In this document: one piece after another, positions 10,537 to 22,455 of the stretch | How positions within the stretch are numbered: position 1 is the stretch's first letter | Layout of the letters: each line of letters opens with the position of its first letter | Origin: Hydractinia symbiolongicarpus | Taxonomy: Eukaryota; Cnidaria; Hydrozoa; Anthoathecata; Hydractiniidae | Assembly (NCBI RefSeq): GCF_029227915.1 | Contig: NC_079889.1 | Coordinates: 8,430,001 to 8,494,000, forward strand | Length of the DNA: 64,000 nucleotides | Direction of reading: 5' to 3' | Translations under genes and position numbers: made by a program | Notes under the pieces: model-generated | Told to the model about the DNA's origin: nothing | Seen by the model: only the letters and a program-made list of their open reading frames with translations | Databases searched by the model: none

Positions 10537-13500
10537 ATGCCTCCAATACCAGCATCTAGCGATCAAGTTTTGGACCACTCCACATTTTTATTCACGTCGG
10601 AGTCTGTTGGTGAAGGACACCCAGGTAAGATGACATACTTTGGCACGTCTCAATGTCAGAAAAGATACAAGGTACCCTGGGACTTCGGGTTTTTCACTAT
10701 CCTGGTTCCTTTAATTACCAGGTACCAGGGCTTGTTTTTTTTTCATACTTGTGGTACGTGGCCTTGTGGTTACGGAGTTCGCTTCGTAATCGCAAGGTCC
10801 GTGGTCCGCGGTCATGTTTAGCAAGTGTCTTTACTACAGCTACACGGGTCAACCAATGCCATGTGAGGAAAATTGGGTAGGTGATCTCGATATATACTAA
10901 ATGTAAACATTTCGAACACAGAACCCACATTAATAACAGTGTTTCAAACACTGAAGTGGCTATATCCTGTATAAATATTCGGAATAATACTAATATCTGA
11001 TGGGCAAACGTCAGATCTGTCAATAAGTGAACAACCGGAAACCGCGATAGCAGGCCTTTACCATTTTTTAAAGAAGATGATGAAACGCAAAACCTTTGGA
11101 TTGAGGCTGCAGCGCTAAGGCAAGTGGCCCTGGGAAGGAGGTTGACATCCGGTATAATAAACATAAAACAACCAATGTCCTGAGCCTATGTACCAGAATT
11201 TTATTGGAATCGACCCCAGATCCTATAAAATTCGCATACTAGCACTCACATCCAAGCAATCACATCTCTAAAAATGTTTAAAATATTAAACGGAATGTTG
11301 GCAGCGTGACCCTTTTTTTAATAAATATTTGTCCCTTTAATCACTTTTAATGTGGGTTAAAAAAGATTGTTTAATTAGTTGGTTGTGATTTATTGTGATT
11401 AAGATATCAATCATATAGATAGGAATCTCCATGAAGTAAAAAGTCGAAAATAAATACATCTTTACCGAATTTCATAAATTATAATAATTATGACGTCATA
11501 GAAAATTTTATAATGGTTTTGTGCTCTTCAAATAAAGAAATTTAGATAGAATATTAAATGATTATGACAAAAATGAAGTTTTTAGAGCAATATAATATAA
11601 TGACTTGGGCATAAGGATCTTTTTTAGTATCGACCTTGATTGGCATAATTAGGAAATTCGGGAAAGGTAGTTTGACGTTCATATTTATTTGAACTAACTC
11701 ATGTTGTAGAAACCAGGATCTATAATAAGAATCAGGCCTGAGAAGAATTTAGCCATTCCAGCCCATGAATATTCTAGAAATCTCCCCTAGTGTAACGATA
11801 AAATAATCAAAGGAGGAGAGTTAATTGCCTCGATTTATTTTTGTTTTTGAACCAAATATACGTTTCATCGAGTAAATAGTGTTTTGCACGTGAGCAAGCA
11901 AACAGGTTTTTCAGAAAAACCATCCCGCTAGCCTGCTGTGTTGGTCATCTAAGACAGCAGATGTAAATTGAAGGATAGCATATGGTATATATAAGAGTTT
12001 TAAGAGGAAACAGTTATAAACTTAAATTTAGCTGCTATTTTTTTTATTTTAAATAAGACTTTCTGTGAATCAAAATGGAAATGGCAGCGGACACTGAAGA
12101 ACTTACTACTGATCACACTTTTTTGTTTACGTCGGAATCGGTGGGTATGGGTCATCCAGGTAAACACTTGCAAATTTGTGCTTTTTCATATTTTCTCTAA
12201 CACAGCTGTAGCTATCTGTGATAAAACAAGAGATTGCACTCAAGTTATATGTACCTACCATGCACCATAAAGTGTGCAGGCTTTTTTAAGCCAGTTCAAA
12301 ATTTAAAAAAAATTTAAATTGTAACACATACTTTTTGGTTGTGGCACAGCACCAATTGTTGTATCTTGGAACTCTATAGGAATTTAAGTACATAAAGAAA
12401 GAATTTATATCTATAAACGAAGAAATTCGTCTAGATGAATTTCTTGGGCCCTTGGTGAAGGAAAGTTATTTTTAGTCACACAAAGGCATTGTTAAGGCCG
12501 CAAATGAATTCAATTATATCAGAAGACATCAATGTGCACTTGATAATACAGTTTAAAACCTAAACATTGTTTCTGAGAAAAGAAATCCACAGGTTAAACC
12601 TCATGTCCAATATATCCCAGCAACTTTTTTCCTGCCAGAACCAAAGAGCTTACTGCTGAAAAGTAAACAAATAACGTCACACATGTCAACACTTTGTCTA
12701 TCCAACAAGAACTGTTCTGGCCAAGAGAAATTAACAGTTTTATGTCCACCAACTTCTGCAACATCCAACTCCCCAATTTCCCTCACATGACTTGAGTTAA
12801 CTTGGGGCAATGGTAACATTTACTCGCCCATACTAAATCACCACCAAGGGAAATCAAACCCTGGTCTTACACACAAAGTGTGTAAGTTATAACCACTAAG
12901 CACATGGCACATGTTTGAACATCCACATAGAAACTTTGTTAGTTCTAACATTTCCACTATTTGCATTAAAAATTCAATGTGGCTATGAACCGAATTGCAT
13001 TTATCCTTTTAAGTGAACCCCATTGTTTAACTATATTGCGATGGCTCAGAAGTGCAAAAAGGAGTGTAGAGTATTCTGTTGCTTGTATGTAAGATAAAGG
13101 CTTTTAAATTTAATAAATTCTTTTATCTTTTTTGATTGTCAATCCTGAGCTTGATTGCTGTATTTAAACAGCAAACAGCCTTGGTACGGCTTTGAGGAAT
13201 TATTTTATTTTCATATTCATGTACTTGGTCCAGGCCATTTCTTAAATAAAACTATGCCAGAGCTACAAAAAGCACCCGCTAAAAATTTTACGAGTGCTAT
13301 GGTGTGCGAAAAATCGCACTCTTAGCAAAATTTACAAGTGCGATGTGAATATCTACAAGTGTGTTTCACACTTAACTATTTTTTGTTTACCACAACGTTA
13401 TATGCTATTTAAGCTGTATAGAAATGAATTTTGTGAAACGTATTAACCACAAGTGCAAAGTTGAAAGAATGTTGATGTGTTGGCAGATTTGCTATATGTT

Positions 13501-16500
13501 TTTGGGATTAAATATATTTCTAGACATTTTTTATTTCTCTTTCCCCTTTTAAAAAGATTTTTTAGACTTTATTCAACATGTTTTTCTTTGGTATTACATC
13601 ACGAGAACATTCGTCTGAAAGCTGTATTGAGGTACAGGACACCTAACCTGTCTGATGTTCTGGTTATATTTAACTTGCATGGGTGCGCACTCTTCTCACA
13701 GTATTCTCTGTGACGATGAAGGTCAGACTGACTTGTGGCATGAGTTCCAAATGGTCTTCCGTCTTTCAATCGTGTCTCAGTGTAATGCACCAGCCCAGCA
13801 TAAGAGTGTCAGCATGAAGGAAAGGGGCCAACTTTAATGTTCTCTATACTTTTTAAACAAATCAATCACGAAAAAATGAATGTTACACAATCAGCGTAAT
13901 AGCCTTTTTCATCACTCTATAATCTTTTAGAAAAAGAAAAAATTCACGAGTGCAATAAAAAGCACTCATAAATTTATTTACGAGTGTGCGGGCGAGTGCG
14001 TGTGCAATCACACTCGTCTCAAGGAATGGCCTGTTGGTTGCATGCATGCTGCTTGGATCAACAAACCCTAGGACTGCATGTTTTTTAAATGGTGTAGGAC
14101 AGGAAGTTTTGATGTAATTTCCCTCATCCTGATCTAGTGGTAGCTGTGTATTTTACTGCCGCAACCTTAAGCTTTGTATATTCCAATCTTTTTGCAAAAA
14201 AATAATAATGTTGGATGAGTTGTGAATGTTTATGCATGGGAATATTGACAGGCAAAAAGGACCACATAGGCCAAATTGCTATTTACATTAACAGATATTT
14301 AGAATCACAAGATTGTAAAAGCACTGGAATTGCTTTTCTAATAATTATTTTCTCCACTTAAGAGCATAATTCTTCATCTTCATTTGTTGTTTTTTCACTT
14401 CTTCAATTGTTGTAGTCTGTTGTTAACATTTTTTGCCTGTGCACATACGTGCACATGTCTGTTGTTTTATATGCAAAATCGAAACATTACATCACAATGC
14501 AACTCATCTTTATATGTTAGTAGTACAAGAAACCAACCTTCTTAAAAGTTTGTTAAATTATTGTTCTTTTAGAGTATTTGTTACAATTTTTTCAATGAAT
14601 AAGTTTAAGAATAGTTCATGATCACACCAGGTTAACAGAAGTGCTGTTTACATTTTCAGGAATAATTTGGAAAATTTCAGAAAAGCTCTGCTCCGAAAAA
14701 AAAAAATTTTATTTAAAAAGTTTTCCAAATTCATTTTCGTATATATAGATAAATGTGGACATTTGCTTATCGGCACCTTTGTTGGTTATTTGCATTTAAA
14801 CATTTTCAGACTTTATGCTGCGTAAATTATGTTGTGTGATTTGTAAATCTGAAAATTTTCTTGTAATTTTCGATCTATATATTTCTAAAGTTCTAAAAGT
14901 GGCTTTGTATTTTATGCAGCATTTGTTAGTTTTGACAGCTCCACCCAAATTAGGTTAAAAAAAAATCTTTCCAGTGATTTTTTAATGGCTTTTTTACAGG
15001 CTTAAAGTTGTAAATATAAAAATACTCTGTGTAGGCATCGAGGGAAGGCAAACAAAAGCACATGCACACCCCACACATAAATTGATTAGGGCTTGTTATT
15101 GACAGCACTTGCAAAATGCCAAATTTTACGTTGACCAATGTAGCACACCTAAAACACTTGATAAATGCTTTGTGCTTTTATCCGTGCTAAATTCTTCCTA
15201 AAGAAGCTTGCAAATATCAGTTTCAAATCAAATGTGTTTTTTTAAGATTGTCACCATGAGGTTATTGCCAATATATTTTGCTTTTATTACGTTAAAGTAA
15301 CAGTGCTTGGGGGAGGAGGGGAGGGGGATGTTGTTAAGTTGTACGTGTTGTTAAACATAGTAAAAAAAACATTGTAATTACAAACAAGTAATTTTTATTT
15401 CCTTGGCAACAAAATCCTACTATTTTCATTTTAGATAAATTATGCGACCAAGTTTCAGATGCAATTCTTGATGCTCATTTATCACAAGACCCAGATGCGA
15501 AAGTCGCCTGTGGTATGTACTCACTTCTGTTACACAAAAGATATGTTCAAAATTTTGTGATAGCTAGCCTTTAGACCAACAGATTTCATTATACACATTT
15601 TTAAGTTTGAGCAAAGCATGGATCATTGCAAAATAGAATATGTATAATTAACTTTTGTATTTTATAGAAACCCTTGCAAAAACTGGTATGGTTCTGGTAG
15701 CAGGGGAAATTAGTTCAAACGCTGTTATAGATTATCAACAGATTGTCCGTGACACTGTTAAAGCGATCGGATATGATGACTCATCAAAAGGTTTTGATTA
15801 CAAGACGATGAATGTTCTAGTTGCAGTTGAGCAGCAAGCCCATGAGATTGCAAAGGCTGTCCATGTCGGCATCGAAGAAGAAGATATAGGTACAATAAGA
15901 GTTTGGAGTTTCACTAATCAACATGTGAATGGCTTGATTCTGAATTTTAAAGAATTGTTTAAATTTGTTGCACTTTCATGTTATTTTTGTTACCCTCATC
16001 AGATACACCACTGTATACATTCATAGGCCATGGATAAAAAAAGGGGGGAAATTCACTACTTTAGCTAAATGTCCAAAATTACTGATGTCAATAAATTTGT
16101 TTGGTCATTAGGTGCTGGCGACCAAGGTCTTATGTTCGGCTACGCTACAGACGAAACTAAGGAACTCATGCCATTGACCTGTGTGCTAGCTCATAAACTT
16201 AACGAAAAATTAGCAGAAAATAGAAGAAACGGAACCATGCCATACTTAAGGCCTGACTCCAAAACTCAAGTCACTGTCGAATATGGTTTGGAACATGGTG
16301 CATGTATTCCACGAAGAGTACACACCATTGTGATCTCTACGCAACATTCTGAAGATGTCACCAATGAAATATTAAGAAAAGACTTGAAGGAAAAAGTTGT
16401 GAAAGTATGTTGTTACAAAAATCTTCTATTCGTGTTTGTTCGCGCGTACAAATTTTCGTACGTTTGCACATAAAAGTTCGTAAGTACGCAAAATTTGGGA

Positions 16501-18243
16501 CAAAAATTACCACGTGCGAAACCATACTTCAAGAAAAAATCTGATTACGAAAAGGCATCTTACGCGTTCGTATTTTGTTCCACCGTAAATTGTGCTATTT
16601 GTTTCTTGTTGTTTGTGGGGCAATGTTAACTTAATCCGTTCATATTGCTATTGCGCTAAAGTTAGTAGCTACAAAAATTGTACGAGTATGGTACCGCAAC
16701 AAAACTGGATCACTGAAAGTTTTTATTACGATGTGTTGTTTTTTGTTTCAAATTTAACTTGAGCCATGGTCTTTCAGATTCAGATTTTTTCAATAATTCT
16801 TCCCGAACACTTATACATTGAACCTAATTTGTTAAGTGCTATTCAAGAGTGGGAATTAGCTTTCGTAAAAAGCCAGTTTTTATTAGATCGCAAGCAACCT
16901 AAAGAAACTTATGTTGTTCGATTTCCGTGGACATAATAAGAATAGATTTTTTAATTTGTTGTTATGTTATACGTCTTTTAATCGCTTACGTTGCCCTCTA
17001 ATTTAGTAGTTACTTTAAACAGCGTTGTCGCGGTTGTTTTTTTTCAATGTGAAAAATTTGTTTCCTTCCACGATTTTTATGATTTAGTTCGTGTAAGCAG
17101 ATCTTGTCAATTCCCAAACCTGTTATTGTAACTACCTTGCTCCGAAATGCGTAGATGTAACCAAATATGGTTTATTTTTTATTTGTTCAGGCTGTTATTG
17201 AAGAGAAGTATTTAGACGACAAAACCATCTATCATCTCCAACCTTCAGGAAGCTTTCTGATTGGTGGACCAATGGTGCGTGATTGCTTTTAGTGAAACTT
17301 TTTTTTTTTAGATAAAAACGTTTGAAGTAGGATAAAAAAGGCGCAGCAGTAAATACTAGAATGTATTTTTACACATACGTTTTAGGGCGATTGTGGTTTA
17401 ACGGGAAGAAAGATCATTGTGGATACATATGGCGGTTGGGGTGCACATGGTGGTGGTGCGTTCTCAGGAAAGGACTTCTCAAAGGTATAACTCATCAATC
17501 ATCACTTTTTTTACCTATGCGTTAGTCTGTGATGACGTGTATCAACCTAGTAGAAGCAGTAAAGCTCCTTTCATATGAATTTTCTGTTTTTTTTAAGGTG
17601 GACAGATCGGCTGCGTACGCCGCTCGGTGGGTAGCCAAGTCCCTTGTAGCAGCTGGCTTGGCACGAAGGTGTCTTATACAAGTTTCATATGCCATCGGTG
17701 TTGCCAAGCCGCTCTCTGTCTCGGTGCTTACTTACGGTACTGGCAAGAAAAGTGACAGTGAAATTTTGGAGATAGTCAATAAGAACTTCGACCTCAGGCC
17801 GGGAGTTATAGTGCGGTAAGTTTTGTTTACCTTCCCATAGAAAATAGTACATCGAATGAGAGAATTAAAAACTGTTGAGAAGTGCGAGTGACTATACTCT
17901 TCTTGATCGTCTTTACTTTCCTTGATTTTTTATTTCGAGTTTCTGCATATAAATGGTTTATAATGTTGTTTTGGAAAATTTGTGACAAAAAGAAGGAGAC
18001 CTTGCGTGTTTATTATTATACTAGTCGTTGAGAAAAACCCGTAAGCATTATGTATTACTTTGCGGGGTTGCTACAATAAGGCTTCGGGCAGCCATTTTAA
18101 ACGCACAAAATATGGGTATTAATAAAGGAGACTTCATTTTTAGGGAGTTGGATCTAAAGAAACCTATATACCAAAGCACCAGCACATATGGACACTTTAA
18201 ACCCGGATTCAGTTGGGAAGTTCCGAAGAAGCTAGTCATGTAA
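10537..18243 (+). CDS. MAT: S-adenosylmethionine synthetase (methionine adenosyltransferase), isoform A
   Basis: Makes S-adenosylmethionine from methionine and ATP in the cytosol. Coding exons: 10537-10624, 15435-15512, 15668-15889, 16112-16404, 17191-17274, 17386-17484, 17598-17815, 18144-18243. All junctions are GT-AG and in phase, giving 393 residues, the usual animal MAT length (about 395). Family motifs are intact: [15 protein letters not shown] (His and Asp at the active site), [45 protein letters not shown], the ATP-binding GGGAFSGKD loop, [16 protein letters not shown], the C-terminal YGHF and WEVPKKL. GGPM replaces the common GGPQ before GDCG. An AATAAA lies 82 bases after the stop. 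Intron 1 is long (4.8 kb for this isoform) and contains an alternative first exon, two SINE copies and a MITE. The identification is close to certain; alternative exon 1b is listed separately. Confidence 0.98.
10750..10890 (+). repeat. tRNA-derived SINE in MAT intron 1
   Basis: Head GTGGCCTTGTGGTTACGGAG and GTTCGCTTCGTAATCGCAAG match the 3.84-kb copy. The body contains GGTCAACCAATGCCATGTGA followed by GGAAAATTGGG, shared with copies at 12.77, 55.8 and 63.8 kb. Confidence 0.65.
11986..11995 (+). promoter_or_regulatory. TATA box for MAT alternative first exon 1b
   Basis: TATATATAAG about 80 bases upstream of the ATG at 12075. It suggests that exon 1b has its own promoter, separate from the one at 10.43 kb. 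Confidence 0.45.
12075..12159 (+). CDS. MAT: MAT alternative first coding exon 1b (isoform B)
   Basis: Encodes 28 residues beginning [14 protein letters not shown] and ending in the MAT signature [11 protein letters not shown], then a GTAAAC donor in phase 1. That phase is identical to exon 1a, so it can splice to the same exon 2 (15435) and restore GHPDK. The isoform would be 392 residues. It parallels exon 1a ([15 protein letters not shown]), so the two are duplicated first exons with their own upstream TATA boxes. The odd point is Met in place of the Glu before GHPD, a position almost always Glu in MAT enzymes. The change is from GAA to ATG, so it is not a single-base error. It could be a catalytically altered or tissue-specific form. 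The exon is clear; that it is transcribed is inference. Confidence 0.85.
12770..12910 (-). repeat. tRNA-derived SINE in MAT intron 1, opposite strand
   Basis: Read on the minus strand it has CTTAGTGGTTATAACTTACA (A-box region), ACCAGGGTTTGATTTCCC (B-box region) and the tail CATGTGAGGGAAATTGGGG shared with the other copies. Confidence 0.65.
13231..14033. mobile_element. Non-autonomous TIR element in MAT intron 1
   Basis: Starts CAGGCCATTTCTTA and ends with the inverted form TAAGAAATGGCCTG in imperfect shape (AAGGAATGGCCTG). Both ends carry several CGAGTG/CACTCG subterminal repeats. About 800 bp without a transposase. The CAGG-type end and subterminal repeats recall hAT elements, but a clean 8-bp target duplication was not seen. 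Confidence 0.6.
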
Positions 18244-18324
18244 ATAGGTTTCTGATAAAATTATGTAAATCGAAAGCACATATATATATCATAGACATGT
18301 ATACATAGGAAATTGGATTTTGAT

Positions 18325-18330
18325 AATAAA
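18325..18330 (+). terminator. Polyadenylation signal AATAAA for MAT
   Basis: The first AATAAA downstream of the MAT stop codon (18241-18243), at a normal 3' UTR distance. Confidence 0.55.
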
Positions 18331-19313
18331 TATGTAGATCACTGCAGGTCTAAACTAGCCTTTCTGTGGTTAAGGTCATAAAGCTAGATTCGCACTGCTT
18401 CAGTATAAGACAAGATGATCCATGTCGATTAATGTTTCAGACGCCACAAAACTTTTGAATTTTTTCATCACTTCTTTAAACAGAATGGTGTAAGACACTA
18501 AAATGGAAAATTAGGTCCGTTCGCAGCTTATTTTGTCTAATTACTGCTGAATTTTCAAGTTTTTTTTGTTGTTGTGACAGCGTACATTATAAGGAGAATG
18601 AGTGGGGTGATATTTTTATATGTTGATTCACGTGTAGTTAGTTCCTAATCCTTCAATTTTAATGAATTATATTTCGTAGGAATGCTGTTGTTATTATTGT
18701 CTACTTATGTTTGTTTTGTTTCAATAATTTTTGTCAACGCCCAGCATTTGTATACAGAGGCGTTATTCACGTATGAGTTTAAATGCTTATTGTGGGCGTA
18801 ATAGAAACGCGACTAAAACAGACAATTAATGGGTACATTACCTTCATTTCCTGCAATTTTCTAGCGAAGAAATGCATGCAATTTTGAAACATGTAAAGGC
18901 AGTTTGGCGTACCTCCATGGGCGAAAAAAGGCGCAAAACCGTATATTGTTTACTCTGTCGTACTGTATGAACCCTAAACAGCTAGGCAACGTCCAGTAAG
19001 GATGTTAGGGTATTTTCATTACATAAAGTTTTGAATTAGGGACGAAATAAATATTTCATTTCGTCCTTTTGTTTAGTCTTTTTAAATGTTATATGGTTTC
19101 AGTAAAAATGAAACTCATTGTTGATTTTATTTCGCCTTGGAAATTTATCATGAACACAATTTACCCGAAGTAAAACTGCTTAAAAAACTATTGCGCATGT
19201 GCAATTAGTTACTGCGCATGTAAACTAAATTATTTTGAATGTGCACTGAACAACCCTGATATAAAAAAACGCGATGTAAACACAACGAAATTTCATTGTG
19301 GTTTAATAATCAT

Positions 19314-19357
19314 ATGACTTATGTATTTTGGTTTGACAACCAAAATACGTAAGTCAT
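19314..19357. repeat. Near-perfect inverted repeat (20-bp arms, 4-nt loop)
   Basis: Left arm ATGACTTATGTATTTTGGTT, loop TGAC, right arm AACCAAAATACGTAAGTCAT; 19 of 20 positions pair. It is not part of any recognised gene. Confidence 0.85.
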
Positions 19358-19611
19358 TGTGTAGAGCAATCATGAATTATCAAACAATGTTGCTTGTCTG
19401 TTAGGATTGCGTTTAAAGATGGCTTCAGATATATAGTTTCCCGCCAGGTTTGAGAGTGTCAAAAAAGTCAAAAGTTTTTAAAATATGGTCAAAATTTCTG
19501 TCATATCACTAATCCTTCTGATATGTACATAAAATGCAGAAAAATAAGAAGTTAATATGGAGTGGACACAATTGTAAGCAAAGTTTGCCCTATAAAACCG
19601 TGGTTAACATT

Positions 19612-20146
19612 CGAAGTTTCAACAAGACGTATGATATACGCAAACAACCTCGCGAATAAAGTTTACAAAAAGCTGTCCATCAAATTGGGATTTTTGTTAC
19701 GAAGTTAGACACGACACATTTTACTATTCGGATACGCAATAATATTTGTTACACACTTATTTTTCAAAATTGATTTGTGAGACCTTCCTGAACGGAAAAT
19801 TCCTCGAACTTTTAATTTTCGATGGGTCCGTCTTGGGTGAACCGACTGACAGGAAGAAGAAATACCACAAACCCCAAAATTTGCGAAATTCATTAATTCA
19901 GTTAATTCTGCCTACATTCACTTTTAAAAAGTTTGGTGGAAACACCTTTATTTACTAGTTAGTTAAACAAGTGTTTTAAACACTTGTCTTATCTTTTTAA
20001 AAAAGAAAAAAGAAAAAAAAAGTAAAAATAGTTACCAAGATGAGATTCGAACACAAGACGACTCCCGTGTCGGTGCTCAGAGAGGCAAAAATTTCCATTC
20101 TTGTAGGACACATTTGCGTTTTAATACAAGCTCACGAGCTTGTAAT
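19612..20146 (+). repeat. Composite dispersed repeat, copy 1
   Basis: Module A (about 19618-19900) runs from CAAGACGTATGATATACGCA to CTGACAGGAAGAAGAAATAC. Module B (about 19985-20146) runs from AGTAAAAATAGTTACCAAGA to the near-palindrome ACAAGCTCACGAGCTTGT. Both modules recur at 52.7-53.7 kb on the opposite strand in the same relative order. Module B contains GATTCGAACAC, the reverse of a tRNA B box, suggesting a tRNA-derived part. Between A and B lies the palindrome ACAAGTGTTTTAAACACTTG. Confidence 0.7.
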
Positions 20147-22023
20147 AATGTACAAGTGGTTTATTACTGGTCCAATTTTAAGACCGTAAAACCAAGATCA
20201 AACTGCGTATAAATTTTATTCTTGAGATCAAGGAGGTGTTAAAAACTGAGGACACGTGTGTTCAACATAATCTATTCTCAAAAATAATAATATTTACAGT
20301 TCTTCTTTCGTACTTGTTTTCGACATGCTCTCCATCGTATAGCGTATACTCCATTGTAGTGTGATTCGCTATAACAGGAGGTTAAACCTGCTTGTTGAGA
20401 TTGGGGCAAGATTAAAAATTGCGGATATTGTAGCAAAGAACATTTAATATGACTATTATTTATTCGCTTAACTCTTATTTGTTCAAAATATAAACGAGAA
20501 AAGGAGAAAATAGGTTTAGAAGGAATTTTTTTAAATTGATAATAATACATTAGTGCGGGTTATTATATGTCCATTAACAATTACAAAGTGTGTTTTTGAC
20601 ATATTCTATTCCTTAACAAGCTTTCGACTGTATACTACAGCCATGATCACGTGTATCAGCTTTTAGTTTGACCTTATAAGGGTTTTTTTACATTATGACC
20701 GGCGATAAAAAGTTAGGGGACGAGGTTATCCTCAGTTTCATCGTAGGTGTCAAATTTTCACAAGGGTACCAACGATGGAGAGAAAATAATAAAGGGGTTT
20801 TCCCATCTCAGTGAAAAAAATACTTGAAAGAAACAGAAAGTTGTTTGTGTGTATTAAGTAAATTTGTGTGGTATAGCTAGCAGAGATGTAGAGTAAGAAT
20901 TTTATTTTACTTTTTTTAGTTGTAATTTCATTTATTATTTAATTTGTTTTTATTAATTTCATTGCATGTATATATATTTGCCGTATTTTGCTAGAGAAGC
21001 ATGGCCTAAAACTTTAGTCCTGTAAAATTTGCTAAAACAATTTTTTATCGACATCCTAGTCTTGTTCTAGTTCTTTAACACTGTTTGTAAGAAATCTTGT
21101 AACAAAAGTACACGTTTTATAAGATCCTAACTTTTTAGGTTCAGCCAAGATATTTCTTAACTTGATAAAGAGATTTACTAAAAATTTTATACCACAAACG
21201 TTTTGCGGTAGCATCTATATAGCATCTAGTAGCATTTCAGGTAAAGGACATATAAAACCCAACCTCATCCCCAGGGCTCTTTTTCTACTTCTTGACAATT
21301 GTATGGCATTAGGTTGATATAAAATCCAAATAAGCAACAGGGTCAATCAAATTAGGGAGGCCAGGATCCCCAGGTAACTTGTTTCACTAGATCGAATCAC
21401 GCATATTTAGCACTGGGTTGTTACAGTAAAGTTAAAGGTCAACATATCACTGAGATTTCTCTTGTTATTGTGCGCCCAGAAAGTGTGGACACTTACCAAT
21501 AAGAAATTTAGTTTCACAACTCTGAGTTTAAGAGTGTAACGTGACAATGACGATGGAGAGAACACCTACGATGGAGTGTTGTATATATACAAGGGTCATA
21601 TGTTGAATAGTTAGTTGTTTTATGATACACAGATGTGTTGTTTATGAGTTTCTCCCCTACAATATAAAAGGCAAGTTCTTGAATTCTTATTTAGTTAGCT
21701 ATAAACTTTGTTAAGAATTTTATCAGTACTTATTTTTTTTGTGTGAGATAATTGTATATTTTACATTAAATAAATACCTACAGGGAGACCATCAGATAGT
21801 ATAAATACTAATGTAGGTGATGACCACCTATATAAGATCAAACGATTGCAATAAGCAGTATGACACTACAAAAAAAAAAAAAAAAAAAATAGTAAAATCT
21901 TTTATGCAGTGGAGAGATTAGTGTTATAGCAATCCGGAAGATAAGTTTTGCAGATTTTTTTAGTTGTTTTAGAGTGAGAGAGGCTAGGTCTTATTAGTGA
22001 AAGTGTTGTTGGATATTGCTTGA

Positions 22024-22450
22024 TTGATGTCCAGAAAAACCATTGATGTCTACAAAAACAAAACTGATGTCCAGAAAAACCAAATTATTGATCTACAGAT
22101 TAACCAAAATAAAATAGACCAATATGGTCGTCGTAATAATTTGGAGATCTCGGGATTCCTGATGAAATTTCTCAGGATAATCTTCAAGAATCTGTTGCGG
22201 GTATTCTCACCGATATTGGCATCAAGGTCACCAGTGACGAGATTGGTGTATGTCATGGGCTTCCCAAAGGTAAAAAATCAAAAGGCTCGAAAAAAACTAT
22301 TATTCGTTTTAATTGAAGGAAATGTGAAGATTGTTTGGTTAATAGATCCAGTCTTGTCAAGATTGACAAAAAGTAACATAATCTTGGAAATGAACATATT
22401 TTACATTAACGAAAACTTATGTCCAGCATACAAATCAATATGGAGGTACT
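22024..22450 (+). pseudogene. Degenerate LINE ORF1-like fragment
   Basis: Reads QNKIDQYGRRNNLEISG in one frame. After a frameshift near 22155 it continues as IPDEISQDNLQESVAGI and GVCHGLPKGKKSKG, then KKTIIRFN and stop. This order (coiled coil, RRNNLEI.G.P, HRLPKG-like, TIVRF) is typical of the RNA-binding ORF1 protein of animal non-LTR retrotransposons. Broken by at least one frameshift and stops; it cannot encode a working protein. Confidence 0.65.
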
Positions 22451-22455
22451 GCTGT

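Larger units (their letters stand above)
18331..22023. other. Intergenic region without a recognised gene
   Basis: No exon chain recognised. Contains a 20-bp-arm hairpin (19314-19357), one copy of a composite dispersed repeat (19612-20146) and a run of 19 As near 21871. Confidence 0.55.

Noticed and set aside
10715-11164. 149-codon minus-strand frame in MAT intron 1
   Set aside because: It runs through the SINE copy, resembles no known protein and has no splice support.
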